A stretch of DNA of 64,000 nucleotides, from the NCBI GenBank assembly GCA_947442105.1, contig CANEVH010000009.1, forward strand, positions 19,180-83,179, read 5' to 3'. The notes beneath the pieces are model-generated. The model was not told the origin of the DNA and did no database searches. It saw only the letters and a list, made by a program, of their open reading frames with translations. Below, piece by piece: positions 9,901-19,118 of the stretch; within the stretch, counting starts at the first letter, position 1, and each line of letters starts with the position of its first letter. Position numbers and translations under genes: made by a program. This DNA is from Comamonadaceae bacterium. GTDB lineage: Bacteria; Pseudomonadota; Gammaproteobacteria; Burkholderiales; Burkholderiaceae_C.

Positions 9901-11257
9901 GGACGGCAAAATTTTGGCCTACCACGACCGCAGCGACGGTGGCTTGCTGGCCACGGTGGCTGAGATGGCGTTTGCCGGGCGCGTGGGCGTGTCGCTGAAT
10001 GTGGACATGCTGGTGTTGGAAGGCGACGGCGTGTCCGACAGCCGCATGGACGTGGGCGACAGCAAAAACTGGGCGGGCCAGGTGGGCGCGCGCCGTGCCG
10101 AACTGACGCTCAAAGCCCTGTTCAATGAAGAGTTGGGCGTGGTCTTGCAAGTGCGCAGCGAAGACCGTAACGCGGTGATGCAAACCCTGCGAGAACACGG
10201 CCTGTCTAAGCACAGCCATGTGATCGGCAAAACCCGCCCTGGTGCTGACCAAACGCAGCCCAGCCTTCAAATCTGGCGCGATGCCAAATCCATCTTCAGC
10301 GCGCCCCTGCACGACCTGCACCAGGTCTGGGACAGCGTGAGCTGGAAGATTTGCCAGTTGCGTGACAACCCCGCGTGTGCGGACGCCGAACACGCCGCAG
10401 CGGGCGCCTTGAGCGACCCCGGCATGCATGTGTATATGCCCAGCGGCTGGCGCCCCGGCGCAGCGACCCCGGCCCTGCTGCTGAGCCGCCCCAAGGTGGC
10501 CGTCTTGCGCGAGCAAGGCGTGAACTCCCACGTGGAAATGGCTTACGCCTTTACCGAAGCCGGTTTTGAGGCTTTTGACGTGCACATGACGGATTTGCAA
10601 ACCGGGCGTGCCAAGTTGGCCGATTTTGTGGGCGTGGTGGCCTGCGGCGGCTTTAGCTATGGCGACACGCTGGGCGCAGGCATTGGCTGGGCGCGCTCCA
10701 TCACCTTCAACCCGGCGCTGGCCGCGCAGTTCCAGGCCTTTTTTGGCCGCAGCGACACCTTTGGCTTGGGCGTGTGCAACGGCTGCCAAATGTTTGCCGA
10801 GCTGGCCGACATCATTCCCGGGGCGCAGGCCTGGCCGCGCTTCACCACCAACCAGAGCGAGCGCTTTGAGGCGCGCCTGTCCATGGTGGAGGTGCTGGAA
10901 TCGCCCTCGCTGTTCTTCCAAGGCCTGGCCGGTGCGCGCTTGCCGATTGCCGTGGCGCACGGCGAGGGTTTTGCCAACTTTGCGCACCGGGGCAATGCGG
11001 CGCAAGCCGTCGCGGCCATGCGCTTTGTGGACAACCACGGCGCGGCCACCGAGGCCTATCCCTTCAACCCCAATGGCAGCCCCGCAGGCTTGACGGCAGT
11101 GACCACCGCCGACGGGCGCTTTACCGCCATGATGCCGCACCCCGAGCGGGTGTTTCGCAACATCCAGCTGAGCTGGCGCGACGCCGCCCAGTTGGACGCT
11201 AGCGCCCACAGCCCGTGGATGCAGCTGTGGCGCAACGCCCGCAAGTGGGTGGGCTAA
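6989..11257 (+). CDS. purL: phosphoribosylformylglycinamidine synthase, with two in-frame repeat insertions
   Basis: PurL converts FGAR, ATP and glutamine to FGAM in de novo purine synthesis. The large single-chain form is present: N-terminal domain, two AIR-synthase-like halves, and a glutamine amidotransferase domain from about residue 1167. The amidotransferase has its catalytic cysteine in [11 protein letters not shown] (about residue 1263) and the His/Glu in MMPHPERVF. The start is GTG at 6989 and gives the expected [15 protein letters not shown]. At 1422 residues the protein is longer than the usual 1300-1340. The excess is explained by a palindromic insert at about residues 350-383, replacing the loop just before [14 protein letters not shown], and by an 81-bp tandem repeat at about residues 632-690. 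Both keep the frame, and no stop or frameshift is visible. Confidence 0.96.
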   Translation: MTLHLSTFEGGNALSRFRAAAFLTALQGVHDKISSISGRFVHWVATDGAPDAALTARLNALLSYGEPFEGGADGLVLLVSPRLGTLSPWASKATDIAHNCGLAIQRVERMVEYRLTLKSGLLSKPSLSPEQLQACADLLHDRMTESVFTERSQAQALFGALQAAPLDTCDVLGGGRAALLDANVRFGLALADDEIDYLVSAFTALQRNPTDVELMMFAQANSEHCRHKIFNADFTIDGVPQASSMFGMIRHTHQIHPQHMLVAYSDNASVMEGSQVERFAASASASDQTVRSPHYQKTQATQHILMKVETHNHPTAISPFPGASTGAGGEIRDEGATGRGSKPKAGLTGFTVSTINWGPAQANWGQIPISGNWNLTPISLRPPVYGKPDHIASPLQIMIEGPLGGAAFNNEFGRPNLLGYFRQYEQSVASNLDTVQRGYHKPIMIAGGLGVIDETQTHKIEFPAGSLLIQLGGPGMRIGMGGSAASSMATGANAADLDFDSVQRGNPEMERRAQEVINQCWILGRDAGPNGLGNPILAIHDVGAGGLSNAFPELTNDAGRGASFDLRAVPLEESGMAPKEIWCNESQERYVLAIAPESLALFTALCDRERCPFAVVGVATEERQLVVSDAEGSVGVTSGAGPSQGASAPSGGSEPHAVGSVGATSGAGPSQGASAPSGGSEPHAVGSVGAIHPVNMPMNVLLGKPPKMHRDVHTVARTFAPLDLTGVDLQKAVIDVLSHPTVASKRFLITIGDRTVGGLTHRDQMVGPWQVPVADCAVTLADCQGFAGEAMAMGERTPLASVNAPASGRMAVAEAITNLLAAPIELPRVKLSANWMAACGEPGEDAALYATVKAVGLELCPALGVSIPVGKDSLSMRTQWTDAEGAKKVTSPVSLIVSAFATLGDVRATLTPQLDATQDSTLILVDLGHGKNRMAASILAQTLDQVGDQVPDLDTPQDLVALVNAVNALRADGKILAYHDRSDGGLLATVAEMAFAGRVGVSLNVDMLVLEGDGVSDSRMDVGDSKNWAGQVGARRAELTLKALFNEELGVVLQVRSEDRNAVMQTLREHGLSKHSHVIGKTRPGADQTQPSLQIWRDAKSIFSAPLHDLHQVWDSVSWKICQLRDNPACADAEHAAAGALSDPGMHVYMPSGWRPGAATPALLLSRPKVAVLREQGVNSHVEMAYAFTEAGFEAFDVHMTDLQTGRAKLADFVGVVACGGFSYGDTLGAGIGWARSITFNPALAAQFQAFFGRSDTFGLGVCNGCQMFAELADIIPGAQAWPRFTTNQSERFEARLSMVEVLESPSLFFQGLAGARLPIAVAHGEGFANFAHRGNAAQAVAAMRFVDNHGAATEAYPFNPNGSPAGLTAVTTADGRFTAMMPHPERVFRNIQLSWRDAAQLDASAHSPWMQLWRNARKWVG
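8067..8130. repeat. perfect 30-bp-arm palindrome inside purL (REP/RAYT-like element)
   Basis: Two perfect 30-base arms (8067-8096 and 8101-8130) flank a four-base loop CAGG. The arm contains GGGGTCAGATTCCAATTT, a type of palindrome scattered in many proteobacterial genomes and linked to REP-associated Y1 transposases; that link is recalled knowledge and is not shown here. A further partial copy (AATTGGGGTC) sits just upstream at about 8054-8063. The insert is read through in frame as residues of PurL. Confidence 0.85.
8882..9058. repeat. 81-bp tandem direct repeat inside purL (two copies plus 15-base partial)
   Basis: Copy one is 8882-8962, copy two 8963-9043, and the start of a third (GGGAGCGTGGGGGCC) is 9044-9058. 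The copies differ at only a few bases. Each encodes 27 residues (GSVG[AV][13 protein letters not shown] and so on), a Gly/Ser/Pro-rich, probably disordered linker. The GC-rich core GCGAGCGCCCCCTCGGGGGG is itself partly palindromic. The unit length is a multiple of three, so PurL stays in frame. Confidence 0.9.
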
Positions 11258-11279
11258 GGCACAACCCAAAGGTCACAAC

Positions 11280-12032
11280 ATGAAAACCGACCGTCTCTAC
11301 CCCGTGGACGCGCTGCGCGGCGTGGCCATGGTGTGGATGACGGTGTTTCACTTTTGCTTTGACCTGAGCAACGTCGGCCTTATTCAGGCCAACTTTTACC
11401 GCGATCCGGTATGGACCTGGCAGCGCACCTGCATCCTGAGCTTGTTCTTGCTCTGCGCCGGTGCGGGCCAGGCCATTGCGGTGGCGCAGGGCCAAAGCTG
11501 GCAGCGCTTTTGGCGGCGCTGGGCGCAGATTGCGGGGTGCGCCTTGCTCGTCAGCGTGGGCTCAGCGCTGATGTTCCCCAAGAGCTTTATTTATTTTGGC
11601 GTGCTGCACGGCATGGCGGTGATGCTGCTGATTGCGCGCCTGAGCGCAGGCTGCGGGCGCTGGCTTTGGCCCATGGGTGCAGTGGTGCTGGCGCTGAAAT
11701 TTGCCGCGCCGTGGGCGATGGGTGAGGGGTGGCTGCCCGCCACCTTCAACGACAAGTCCCTGAATTGGATGGGTCTTATCAGCCAAAAGCCCATTACAGA
11801 AGACTATGTGCCCTTGGTGCCCTGGCTGGCCGTGGTGTGGTGGGGCATGGCGGTGACCCAGTGGTGGCTGCGGCGCCGGGGCAGTGCCATCCAATCGGGT
11901 GCGGTAGAAGCAAGCAGGCCCGCGCCGGTCTTGCTTCCGGCGGTGTTTTTAGGGCGCTGGAGTTTGAGCTACTACATGGTTCACCAGCCCGTGCTGCTGG
12001 CGGGATTGTGGCTGTGGCAGCGAGCCTTTTAG
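11280..12032 (+). CDS. DUF1624 (HGSNAT-like) integral membrane protein
   Basis: This 250-residue protein begins with RLYPVDALRGVAMVWMTVFHFCFDLS, the characteristic first helix of the DUF1624 / heparan-alpha-glucosaminide N-acetyltransferase-like family. About seven hydrophobic segments follow, and the C-terminus ends with a helix containing SYYMVHQPVLLAGLW, also typical. Family members are proposed membrane acyltransferases, but the bacterial substrate is unknown. It begins 22 bases after purL and converges on ppiC, with a bidirectional terminator between them. Confidence 0.8.
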   Translation: MKTDRLYPVDALRGVAMVWMTVFHFCFDLSNVGLIQANFYRDPVWTWQRTCILSLFLLCAGAGQAIAVAQGQSWQRFWRRWAQIAGCALLVSVGSALMFPKSFIYFGVLHGMAVMLLIARLSAGCGRWLWPMGAVVLALKFAAPWAMGEGWLPATFNDKSLNWMGLISQKPITEDYVPLVPWLAVVWWGMAVTQWWLRRRGSAIQSGAVEASRPAPVLLPAVFLGRWSLSYYMVHQPVLLAGLWLWQRAF

Positions 12033-12059
12033 CCCAGTCTGGCGCTGGCGGCCAGGCAT

Positions 12060-12088
12060 AAAAAAACGCGACCGAGGTCGCGTTTTTT
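12060..12088. terminator. bidirectional rho-independent terminator
   Basis: A-tract, then the stem ACGCGACC / GGTCGCGT (12066-12073 and 12076-12083) followed by a T-tract. It sits between the convergent DUF1624 gene and ppiC, so it can serve both strands. Confidence 0.9.
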
Positions 12089-12121
12089 GTTGGCCCGCGC
12101 CAGGCGCGGACGCCTTGGGCT

Positions 12122-12904
12122 TTATTCGACCTTGGCTTTGCTGCGCAGTTCTTCCTGGTACTTGCCCATTTTTTGCTGCATCAGCTGCTGCGCGATTTGC
12201 GGTTTCACGTCATCCAGCTTAGGCAGGGCTGCCTCACGCACATCGTCCAAGCGGATGATGTGAAAGCCAAACTGGCTCTTCACCGGGGTGTCGGTGGTTT
12301 TGCCTTTTTCCAGTGCCACCAGCGCGTCGGAGAATTCTTTCACGTAGCTGCTGGGGTTGGCCCAGTCCAACTCGCCGCCTTTGGCGCCAGAGCCGGGGTC
12401 TTTGGACGATTTCTTGGCGATGGCGTCAAACTTTCCACCCTTTTTCAACTGGGCGATGATGGCTTTGGCTTGCTCTTCTTTTTCCACCAAGATGTGGCTG
12501 GCCTTGTATTCCTTGCCACTGTTGGCTGCGGCAAACTTGTCGTATTCGGCCTTGACTTCGGCATCCGTAACCGGGTTCTTGGCCTGGTAGCTGGCGAACA
12601 GCTCACGGATCATCAAGGACTGACGCATCAGCTCCATTTGCGTCTTGAACTCGTCGGTGGCGTCCAGCCCTTGTGCCTGTGCGGCCTGGGCAAAAATTTC
12701 ACGGGCGATGATTTCTTCCTTGAGCTGCCCTTGCATGTCTGGCGTGACCGGGCGGCCCGATTTGGCCACTTGCTGCGCCAGTGCCTCCATGCGGCTCACG
12801 GGTACGGCTTTGCCATTGACGATGGCGATGTTTTGCGCCATGGCCGAACCAGCCATGGACAAGAAAACGGCGGCTGTGGTGGCGAGAAGAATGTGCTTTT
12901 TCAT
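12122..12904 (-). CDS. periplasmic parvulin-type peptidyl-prolyl isomerase
   Basis: This 260-residue protein is an exported foldase of the SurA/PrsA/PpiC type. The start at 12904 is chosen because it has AGGAAA upstream and opens directly into a signal peptide (KKHILLATTAAVF...SAMAQ). An N-terminal SurA-like helical region precedes a parvulin domain recognisable by YKASHILVEKEEQAKAIIAQ and GGELDWANPSSYVKEF, ending in KSQFGFHIIRLDDVR. It is the last gene of the selO-msrB-yciB-bolA-ppi run. It lies about 90 bases downstream of bolA and may also have its own promoter. Confidence 0.92.
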   Translation of the reverse strand: MKKHILLATTAAVFLSMAGSAMAQNIAIVNGKAVPVSRMEALAQQVAKSGRPVTPDMQGQLKEEIIAREIFAQAAQAQGLDATDEFKTQMELMRQSLMIRELFASYQAKNPVTDAEVKAEYDKFAAANSGKEYKASHILVEKEEQAKAIIAQLKKGGKFDAIAKKSSKDPGSGAKGGELDWANPSSYVKEFSDALVALEKGKTTDTPVKSQFGFHIIRLDDVREAALPKLDDVKPQIAQQLMQQKMGKYQEELRSKAKVE

Positions 12905-12996
12905 GCGGTTTCCTGTGCAGGTAAGAGAGGATAAGTTTTTGGGGATAAGGGCGGGAGGCGGGGCTTTCGCCCGGTCAGCGCTGCCTGACATGAAAT

Positions 12997-13293
12997 TCAA
13001 GGCAGATGGGAAGCACTTGGGGTTTCGGTTTCTAGGGCCAGAGCGTGGAGCCCGTGGTCCATGAAATCTTGCAAAGTATCATACACAAGGCGGTGGCAGG
13101 CTACCCGCGACTTGCCCGCAAAGTTGTGTGAAGCGATACGCACCCGAAAGTGGGTGCCAAAGCCGCTGTCGTTGGCACCGACATGGCCCGCGTGCTGGTG
13201 GCTTTCGTCAATGACCGTAAGCGCCGTGGGCGCCAGGCGCTGGCGCAGGCGCGCCTCTAGGCGGGCTGCGGTGGGCGTCAGGTCTTGGGTCAT
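12997..13293 (-). CDS. bolA: BolA family protein
   Basis: This 98-residue protein has the BolA pattern: a start with helix-forming [13 protein letters not shown], then [20 protein letters not shown] [21 protein letters not shown] with the conserved histidine, and [17 protein letters not shown]. BolA proteins act with monothiol glutaredoxins in iron-sulfur cluster handling and affect cell shape and stress responses. It overlaps the yciB stop by four bases (ATGA), so the two are translationally coupled. Confidence 0.93.
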   Translation of the reverse strand: MTQDLTPTAARLEARLRQRLAPTALTVIDESHQHAGHVGANDSGFGTHFRVRIASHNFAGKSRVACHRLVYDTLQDFMDHGLHALALETETPSASHLP

Positions 13294-13844
13294 GGCGCAG
13301 GGCCGGCGCCGTCAGCGCCGCGCAATTTAACGTGCGGCGCGATGTACAGGCCCTGGGCGATGATGAATACCAGGGGAAAGGCGTAGCCCCAGAGTTTGAA
13401 GTTCACCCAGTCTTCGGTGCTGTAGTACGCGGCCACATACGCATTGATGCTGGCCATAAAAGCGCAGTACAGCATCCAAACCAGGTTCAGGCGCGCCCAA
13501 ACCCGCTCCGGCAGCTCCATCTGTGTTCCAAGCAGGAGCTGGACGACGTTTTTGCGCGATACCCAGTGGGCAAAGGCCAAGCCGAGTGTCATGGCGCCGT
13601 ACAGCACCGTCGGTTTCCATTTGATAAAGCGCTCATCGTGCAAGCCCAGGGTCAGCGCGCCAAAGCCCAGCACCAGCACCAGGGTCACCTTGTGCATCAA
13701 CTCCAGCCGCTGCTGCGTCTTGTAGATGTAGGCGGTTTGCAGCACCGTGGCCGCCATCAGCACAGCGGTGGCGGTGTAGATGTCATAGAGCTTGTAGGCC
13801 CCAAAAAACAAAAGAATGGGAAGAAAGTCGACAAAGGGTTTCAT
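13290..13844 (-). CDS. yciB: inner-membrane septation protein A (YciB/IspZ)
   Basis: This 184-residue polytopic membrane protein begins [20 protein letters not shown], the standard N-terminus of YciB (also called IspZ or intracellular septation protein A), and has five hydrophobic segments. The start at 13844 overlaps the msrB stop by four bases (ATGA); an upstream in-frame start would add an unrelated Arg-rich tail. Family members affect cell envelope and division. The ATGA overlaps on both sides place it in the msrB-yciB-bolA operon. Confidence 0.94.
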   Translation of the reverse strand: MKPFVDFLPILLFFGAYKLYDIYTATAVLMAATVLQTAYIYKTQQRLELMHKVTLVLVLGFGALTLGLHDERFIKWKPTVLYGAMTLGLAFAHWVSRKNVVQLLLGTQMELPERVWARLNLVWMLYCAFMASINAYVAAYYSTEDWVNFKLWGYAFPLVFIIAQGLYIAPHVKLRGADGAGPAP

Positions 13845-14242
13845 GCTGGCGTGAAGTGTAGCGAGGCAGAGTTCATGCAATAGCGCAGCCCGGTGGGGGC
13901 GGGGCCGTCTTCGAACACATGGCCCAGGTGCGCGTGGCATTGGGCGCAATGCACCTCGGTGCGCTTCATCCACAGCAGGCCATCGACCTTGGTGCCCACC
14001 GCCTCAGGCGCAATGGGTGCGAAATAGCTGGGCCAGCCGGTGCCCGAGTCGTACTTGGTGTCTGAGGAAAACAGGGGCTGGTCGCAGCAAATGCAGCGGT
14101 AGGTGCCGCTTTGCTTGTTGGCCTCCCAACGCCCGGTGAAGGCGCGTTCAGTGGCCTCGTGGCGGGTTACGTCAAAGGCTTTGGGCTCCGCGCCTTTGGC
14201 TTGCAGCAGTTCGCGCCATTCGTCGTCGGTTTTGGTGATCAT
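13841..14242 (-). CDS. msrB: peptide methionine-R-sulfoxide reductase MsrB
   Basis: MsrB repairs R-methionine sulfoxide in proteins. The 133-residue protein has both zinc CxxC pairs (CICC and CAQC) and the catalytic cysteine in [11 protein letters not shown] at the C-terminus, with the substrate motif GWPSYFAPI. The ATG at 14242 has AAGGAAA upstream and is preferred to a TTG six codons earlier. It lies 27 bases after selO; SelO is also a redox-linked enzyme, so the pair fits an oxidative-stress role. Confidence 0.95.
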   Translation of the reverse strand: MITKTDDEWRELLQAKGAEPKAFDVTRHEATERAFTGRWEANKQSGTYRCICCDQPLFSSDTKYDSGTGWPSYFAPIAPEAVGTKVDGLLWMKRTEVHCAQCHAHLGHVFEDGPAPTGLRYCMNSASLHFTPA

Positions 14243-14269
14243 GGTGGAGGTTTCCTTCAAAAAAAGGGG

Positions 14270-15793
14270 TCAAGAGCTGCAACTGATTTCAATGCCGGCG
14301 GCCCAGTCTGGCGCAAAACCGGCCCAGGCCTCGTGGCTGGGGTGCTCGTCAAACGGCTGGGCCAACACGGTTTGCAATGCCTGGAGCACTGAGAAATCTT
14401 TGTCCTTGGCCGCGCGAATGGCGAGTTCGCCCAGGTGGTTGCGCAGCACGTATTTGGGGTTGGTGCGCAGCATACGCGCCAATACCGATGCGGGTGAACC
14501 GCCATCGCTTTGCTCGTGCAGGGCGCGAAACAGAGTCAACAAGGCGTCAGCGCCAGCGCGGTCCATGAACAGATCGCGCACGCTGGTGTCTGCGGGGTCC
14601 ATGGCCGCAGCCCAGTGGCTTAAGCGGCGCCAAAAAATCGTGAAATCCACCCGGTCTTGCGCCAGCAGTTTGAGCGCCGCCTCAATCAAAGGCTTTTGTG
14701 TGTCGTGCGCCTGGGCAAAGCCGAGTTTGGCGGCAAAGCGCGCGGCCAGGGCTTGTGGGTAGTGGGTCTTAAAGGTTTCTAGCGCGGCGATGGCCTGTTC
14801 CTGGTCGTCGATCAAAGGCAGCAGCGCCTGGCCTAAGCAGTACAAATTCCAGTACGCCACATTGGGCTGCTTGTAAAAGGCGTAGCGGCCTTGGGTGTCA
14901 GAGTGGTTGCAGATGTGGGCGGGGTCGTAGGCGTCCAAAAACTGGAAGGGGCCGTAGTCCAGGGTAAGGCCCAGAATGCTCATGTTGTCGGTGTTCATCA
15001 CGCCGTGGCAAAAGCCCACCGATTGCCAATGCGCCACCACCTCGGCCGTGCGCTGGGTCACCTGCGCCAGCAGCGCCGCATAAGGGTTGGCGCCTTCTTG
15101 CGCGCCATGGCGGCAGGCGGGGTAGAAATGGGCTATCACGTAGTCCGCCAAGGTTTTGAGCTGCGCGTGCTGCTGGCCATGCGAAAAGTGTTCAAAGTGG
15201 CCAAAGCGGACAAAGCTTTGCGCCACGCGGGTGACTACCGCTGCGGTTTCGCGCTCTTCGCGCCACACGGGGGCGTCCGAGCCGGTGACGCACAAGGCGC
15301 GGGTGGTGGGCACGCCCAGCGCGTGCATGGCCTCGCTGCACAAAAATTCGCGGATCGAACTGCGCAGCACCGCGCGGCCATCGCCCCGGCGTGAAAACGG
15401 TGTGGGCCCTGCGCCCTTGAGCTGGACTTGCAGTCCCGCGAGTTCGCCCAGCGAACAGGCGCGCCCGTCGCCCAATTGGCCGGCCCACACGCCAAACTGG
15501 TGGCCGCTGTACACGCTAGCCGTTTGCGCCGTGCCCTTTGGTACGTGATTGCCGGTGAAGGTTTGCAGCAGCGCATCGCTGCTGGCCCATGCCTCGGGCA
15601 GTCCCATGTCAAAGGCCAGTGCGTTGTTGCGCCCCACCCAATAAGGCGCAGGCAAGGGGGAGGGTGACAAAGTCGCTACAAAGTCTGGTCCCAAAGCCGC
15701 GAAACGCTGTACCCAGGGCAAGTCGGTAAAAGCCGCATCGGGTGCAGTTGGGGTGGGAGCCGCACTGGGCGCGTGCGCGAAGGTTTCGGTCAT
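14270..15793 (-). CDS. selO: SelO family protein adenylyltransferase (YdiU)
   Basis: SelO is a pseudokinase-fold enzyme that transfers AMP from ATP to Ser/Thr/Tyr of target proteins and is linked to redox homeostasis. The 507-residue protein shows the family blocks: [38 protein letters not shown], the active-site region [20 protein letters not shown] and FLDAYDP. The start at 15793 begins MTETFAHAP; 60 codons of open frame upstream carry no family similarity. It is divergent from the acyl-CoA synthetase gene and leads the redox/envelope gene run. Confidence 0.95.
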   Translation of the reverse strand: MTETFAHAPSAAPTPTAPDAAFTDLPWVQRFAALGPDFVATLSPSPLPAPYWVGRNNALAFDMGLPEAWASSDALLQTFTGNHVPKGTAQTASVYSGHQFGVWAGQLGDGRACSLGELAGLQVQLKGAGPTPFSRRGDGRAVLRSSIREFLCSEAMHALGVPTTRALCVTGSDAPVWREERETAAVVTRVAQSFVRFGHFEHFSHGQQHAQLKTLADYVIAHFYPACRHGAQEGANPYAALLAQVTQRTAEVVAHWQSVGFCHGVMNTDNMSILGLTLDYGPFQFLDAYDPAHICNHSDTQGRYAFYKQPNVAYWNLYCLGQALLPLIDDQEQAIAALETFKTHYPQALAARFAAKLGFAQAHDTQKPLIEAALKLLAQDRVDFTIFWRRLSHWAAAMDPADTSVRDLFMDRAGADALLTLFRALHEQSDGGSPASVLARMLRTNPKYVLRNHLGELAIRAAKDKDFSVLQALQTVLAQPFDEHPSHEAWAGFAPDWAAGIEISCSS

Positions 15794-15946
15794 GCGGGCA
15801 TTTTCCCGCAAGTGGCTTTGGCCCTGAGGAAAGTAGGCGGGCCATGCTGCAATGCACCAAATTTTGAAGGGCCGCAGTGCAGTTAATATGCCCGCTCCTT
15901 CGGGTTTCAGCGTCCATTTTGACGTCGGTTTTTTAGAGGAATTTTT

Positions 15947-17575
15947 ATGCTCGGGTTGATGCAAAGCCAGCAATTGCTCATTTCTTCATTGATTGAGTTT
16001 GCAGATCGACACCACCACGAGGGCGAAGTGGTCTCGCGCCGGGTGGAGGGCGACATCCATCGCTGCACTTACCGCGACCTTGCACAGCGGTCACGCAAAG
16101 CAGCCCACGCGCTGGACCAGCTGGAACTCGCTTTTGGCGACCGGGTTGCCACCTTGGCCTGGAACGGCTATCGCCACCTGGAGTTGTATTTCGGTGTGAG
16201 CGGTTCCGGTCGGGTTTTGCACACGCTCAACCCGCGTTTGCACCCAGACCAAATTGTGTGGATCGCCAACCACGCGCAAGACCAGGTGCTGTGCTTTGAC
16301 ATGACCTTTTTGCCCATCGTCAAGGCCGTGCACAGCCGCTGCACCACCATCAAACACTTTATCGCCTTGTGCGATGCTGACAAGCTGCCCACCGACACGG
16401 GCATCCCTGGCCTGCAAAGCTACGAAGCGTGGATTGCGCCGCATGCCACCACCTACCACTGGCCCGAGTTTGACGAAAACTCCGCATCCAGCATGTGCTA
16501 CACCAGCGGCACCACCGGCAACCCCAAGGCCGCGCTGTACAGCCACCGCTCCACCATCCTGCACGCCTGGGCCGGCGCGCTGCCCGACGCCCTGAACATG
16601 AGCGCCCGCGACAGCGTCTTGCCGGTCGTGCCCATGTTCCACGTCAACGCCTGGGGCTTGCCCTACTCGGCGGCCATGACGGGCGCCAAGCTGGTATTCC
16701 CCGGCCCGGCCATGGACGGCAAGTCGATTTTTGAGTTGATTGAGTCTGAAAAAGTCAGCTTCGCGGCCGGCGTGCCCACGGTCTGGCAAATGATGCTCGG
16801 CCACATGCAGCAGGGCGATTTGCGCTTCTCCACGCTCAAGCGCACGGTCATTGGTGGCTCGGCCTGCCCGCCGGCCATGATCACCGCGTTCAACGATGTG
16901 TATGGCGTGGAGGTGCTGCACGCTTGGGGCATGACGGAAATGTCGCCTTTGGGCACGGTATGCACGCTCAAGAACAAGCACATAGCCATGCCGTCTGAGG
17001 AAAAAATGACGGTGCGCCTCAAGCAAGGGCGCGCGCTCTACGGCGTTGATATGAAGATCGTGGATGAGGCGGGCGCCGAGCTGCCCTGGGACGGCAAGGC
17101 CTACGGGGATTTGCTGGTCAAAGGTCCGTGGGTGATTAGCGAGTATTACCAGGGCGAAGGCGGCTCGCCGCTGGTGGACGGCTGGTTTCCTACCGGTGAC
17201 GTGGCCACCATCGACGCGGACGGCTATATGCAAATCACCGACCGCAGCAAAGACGTCATCAAGTCTGGCGGCGAGTGGATCAGCTCGATTGACGTGGAAA
17301 ACATCGCCATGGCGCACCCCGCAGTGGCCATGGCGGCCTGCATTGGCATGAAGCACCCCAAGTGGGACGAGCGCCCAGTGGTGGTGGTGGTGAAAAAGCC
17401 CGGCACCGATGTCAGCCGCGAAGAGTTGTTGGCGTTTTATGAAGGCCGAACCGCCAAGTGGCAAATCCCGGACGATGTGATTTTTGTCGACGCCATTCCA
17501 TTGGGCGGCACGGGCAAGATGCAAAAGACCAAATTGCGTGAGACGCTGCACGACTACAGGCTTCCAGGTCTGTGA
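15947..17575 (+). CDS. medium/long-chain acyl-CoA synthetase (AMP-forming)
   Basis: This 542-residue ANL-family enzyme activates fatty acids to acyl-CoA through an acyl-adenylate. AMP-binding motifs are clear: [18 protein letters not shown] near residue 185, [13 protein letters not shown], the hinge [20 protein letters not shown] followed by [15 protein letters not shown], and the catalytic lysine in [15 protein letters not shown] near the end. AGAGGA lies seven bases upstream of the ATG. It is closest in feel to AlkK/FadD3-type medium-chain ligases. Nearby fadB and thiolase genes fit a beta-oxidation role. Confidence 0.93.
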   Translation: MLGLMQSQQLLISSLIEFADRHHHEGEVVSRRVEGDIHRCTYRDLAQRSRKAAHALDQLELAFGDRVATLAWNGYRHLELYFGVSGSGRVLHTLNPRLHPDQIVWIANHAQDQVLCFDMTFLPIVKAVHSRCTTIKHFIALCDADKLPTDTGIPGLQSYEAWIAPHATTYHWPEFDENSASSMCYTSGTTGNPKAALYSHRSTILHAWAGALPDALNMSARDSVLPVVPMFHVNAWGLPYSAAMTGAKLVFPGPAMDGKSIFELIESEKVSFAAGVPTVWQMMLGHMQQGDLRFSTLKRTVIGGSACPPAMITAFNDVYGVEVLHAWGMTEMSPLGTVCTLKNKHIAMPSEEKMTVRLKQGRALYGVDMKIVDEAGAELPWDGKAYGDLLVKGPWVISEYYQGEGGSPLVDGWFPTGDVATIDADGYMQITDRSKDVIKSGGEWISSIDVENIAMAHPAVAMAACIGMKHPKWDERPVVVVVKKPGTDVSREELLAFYEGRTAKWQIPDDVIFVDAIPLGGTGKMQKTKLRETLHDYRLPGL

Positions 17576-17628
17576 TGTTTTCTTGGCGGTTTGTGCGATG
17601 ACACTTTGCGCTGACACCTCGCCCTCAA

Positions 17629-17680
17629 ACTTCGCTCCCAAACTTCGCGCTCGGACTTTGCCCTCAGACTTCGCGCCCAA
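17629..17680. repeat. four 13-bp degenerate tandem repeats
   Basis: Units begin at 17629, 17642, 17655 and 17668 with the consensus ACTT[CT]GC[GCT]CNC[AG][AG]. They lie in the 220-base gap between the acyl-CoA synthetase and livK, upstream of the livK promoter region. No function is evident. Confidence 0.75.
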
Positions 17681-17798
17681 TCCGCGCACTGCATTGCCAT
17701 TTGCCTATCCCTAAGGCGACTTTCCTAGGGTGAACCCCGAGTCGTTCCGCCCCTAATGTCATGTAGTCTGCGAGGGTGAATCACCTAAGGAGTTTTCA

Positions 17799-19034
17799 AT
17801 GAAATTTGCCATGAAATTTGCCGCTGCTGCGGTCGTAATGATTGCCGCGAGCGGCGCGTTTGCCCAAAAGGGCGAGACCGTCAAATTGGTGCGGATTGAC
17901 CCTTTGACCGGTCTGCTCGGACCGGTGGGCGTTAGTCAGCTCAAGGGCTACCAGTTCTTTGCCGAAAAATACAGCGGCAAGGGCAATCCGGCTGGCGTCA
18001 ATTTCGAAGTCATCGGCATGGACAACAAGCTCAGCCCCACCGAGAGCTTGAATGCACTCAAAGCGGCCATCGACCAGGGCGTGCGCTACATCATTCAAGG
18101 AAACGGCTCGTCCGTGGCCTTGGCCCTGAGCGACGCGGTGGCCAAGCACAACGAGCGCAACCCCGGTAAAGAGGTGGTTTACCTCAACGACTCGGCGGTG
18201 GACCCCGACCTCACCAACAGCAAATGCAGCTACTGGCACTTCCGCTTTGACGCGGACACGTCCATGAAGATGGAAGCCATGTCTAGCTTTATGGCGGAAC
18301 AGACTGACATCAAAAAGGTCTACATCCTGGGCCAAAACTACTCGCACGGTGTGCAAGTGGCCAAATTCGCCAAGGAAACCCTGGCACGCAAACGCCCTGA
18401 CATCCAGATCGTGGGCGAAGACCTGCACCCACTGGCCCAGGTGCGCGACTTTGCTCCTTACATTGCCAAAATCAAGGCCGCAGGCGCTGACACAGTGATC
18501 ACTGGCAACTGGGGCTCGGACCTCTCGCTGCTGGTCAAGGCCGCCAACGAGAACGGCTACAACGGCAAGTTCTTTACTTACTACGCCGGTGTGACCGGCA
18601 CGCCCACCGCCTTGGGCACCAATGGCGCGGGCCGGGTCTACCAAATCGCCTACAGCCACTACAACATGGGCGGCCAGATGGCCAAGTGGATGGACGAGTT
18701 CAAGACCAAGTACAACGACGACTTCTACACCGGCTCCACCATCCGCATTTTTGAAACACTGGGTGCGGCCATGGCCAAAGCCAAGTCCACCGACCCAGTC
18801 AAAGTCGCCGCAGCGCTGGAAGGCATTTCGGTGAAGAGCTTTAACGGTGAAGTGGAAATGCGCAAAGTGGACCACCAGTTGCAGCAGCCGCTGTACATGA
18901 CGGTCTGGCAAAAGGCAGACAAGAAGTACCCCTACAGCCCAGAGAACACCGGTATGACCCTGGTGCCGGTGAAGGAGTACCCGAACTATGTGTCCAGCAC
19001 GCCCACCAGCTGCCAGATGAAGCGACCCGGCTGA
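17799..19034 (+). CDS. livK: branched-chain amino acid-type ABC transporter substrate-binding protein
   Basis: This periplasmic receptor (411 residues) feeds the LivHMGF transporter. AAGGAG lies just upstream of the ATG. A signal peptide is visible (KFAAAAVVMIAASGAFAQ, cut near residue 22). The mature part is a type I periplasmic-binding fold with LTGLLGPVG near the N-terminus, SPTESLNALKAAIDQGV and QIVGEDLHPLAQVRDFAPYI. The absence of the strict Leu/Ile/Val-site sequence leaves the ligand open; amides, urea derivatives or aromatic acids are also used by this family. It is followed by a hairpin terminator/attenuator and then livH. Confidence 0.93.
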   Translation: MKFAMKFAAAAVVMIAASGAFAQKGETVKLVRIDPLTGLLGPVGVSQLKGYQFFAEKYSGKGNPAGVNFEVIGMDNKLSPTESLNALKAAIDQGVRYIIQGNGSSVALALSDAVAKHNERNPGKEVVYLNDSAVDPDLTNSKCSYWHFRFDADTSMKMEAMSSFMAEQTDIKKVYILGQNYSHGVQVAKFAKETLARKRPDIQIVGEDLHPLAQVRDFAPYIAKIKAAGADTVITGNWGSDLSLLVKAANENGYNGKFFTYYAGVTGTPTALGTNGAGRVYQIAYSHYNMGGQMAKWMDEFKTKYNDDFYTGSTIRIFETLGAAMAKAKSTDPVKVAAALEGISVKSFNGEVEMRKVDHQLQQPLYMTVWQKADKKYPYSPENTGMTLVPVKEYPNYVSSTPTSCQMKRPG

Positions 19035-19052
19035 TCGCCGTTTCGCTGGTTC

Positions 19053-19096
19053 AGAGCCCGTGACGCGGCGTGCCGCAACGGGCTCTTTTGTTTTTT
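19053..19096 (+). terminator. attenuating terminator between livK and livH
   Basis: A two-part hairpin: outer stem AGAGCCCGT (19053-19061) with ACGGGCTCT (19078-19086), inner stem GCGGC / GCCGC, followed by TTTTGTTTTTT. Its position suggests partial termination, giving more receptor than membrane and ATPase subunits. That is an inference from placement. Confidence 0.85.
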
Positions 19097-19118
19097 GGTT
19101 TGCAGGGAGAAGCTGGGT

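Noticed and set aside
8699..11269. 856-codon open frame on the minus strand opposite purL
   Set aside because: Composition (His, Arg, Gly, Ala) is that of a shadow frame, and purL on the other strand is fully conserved.
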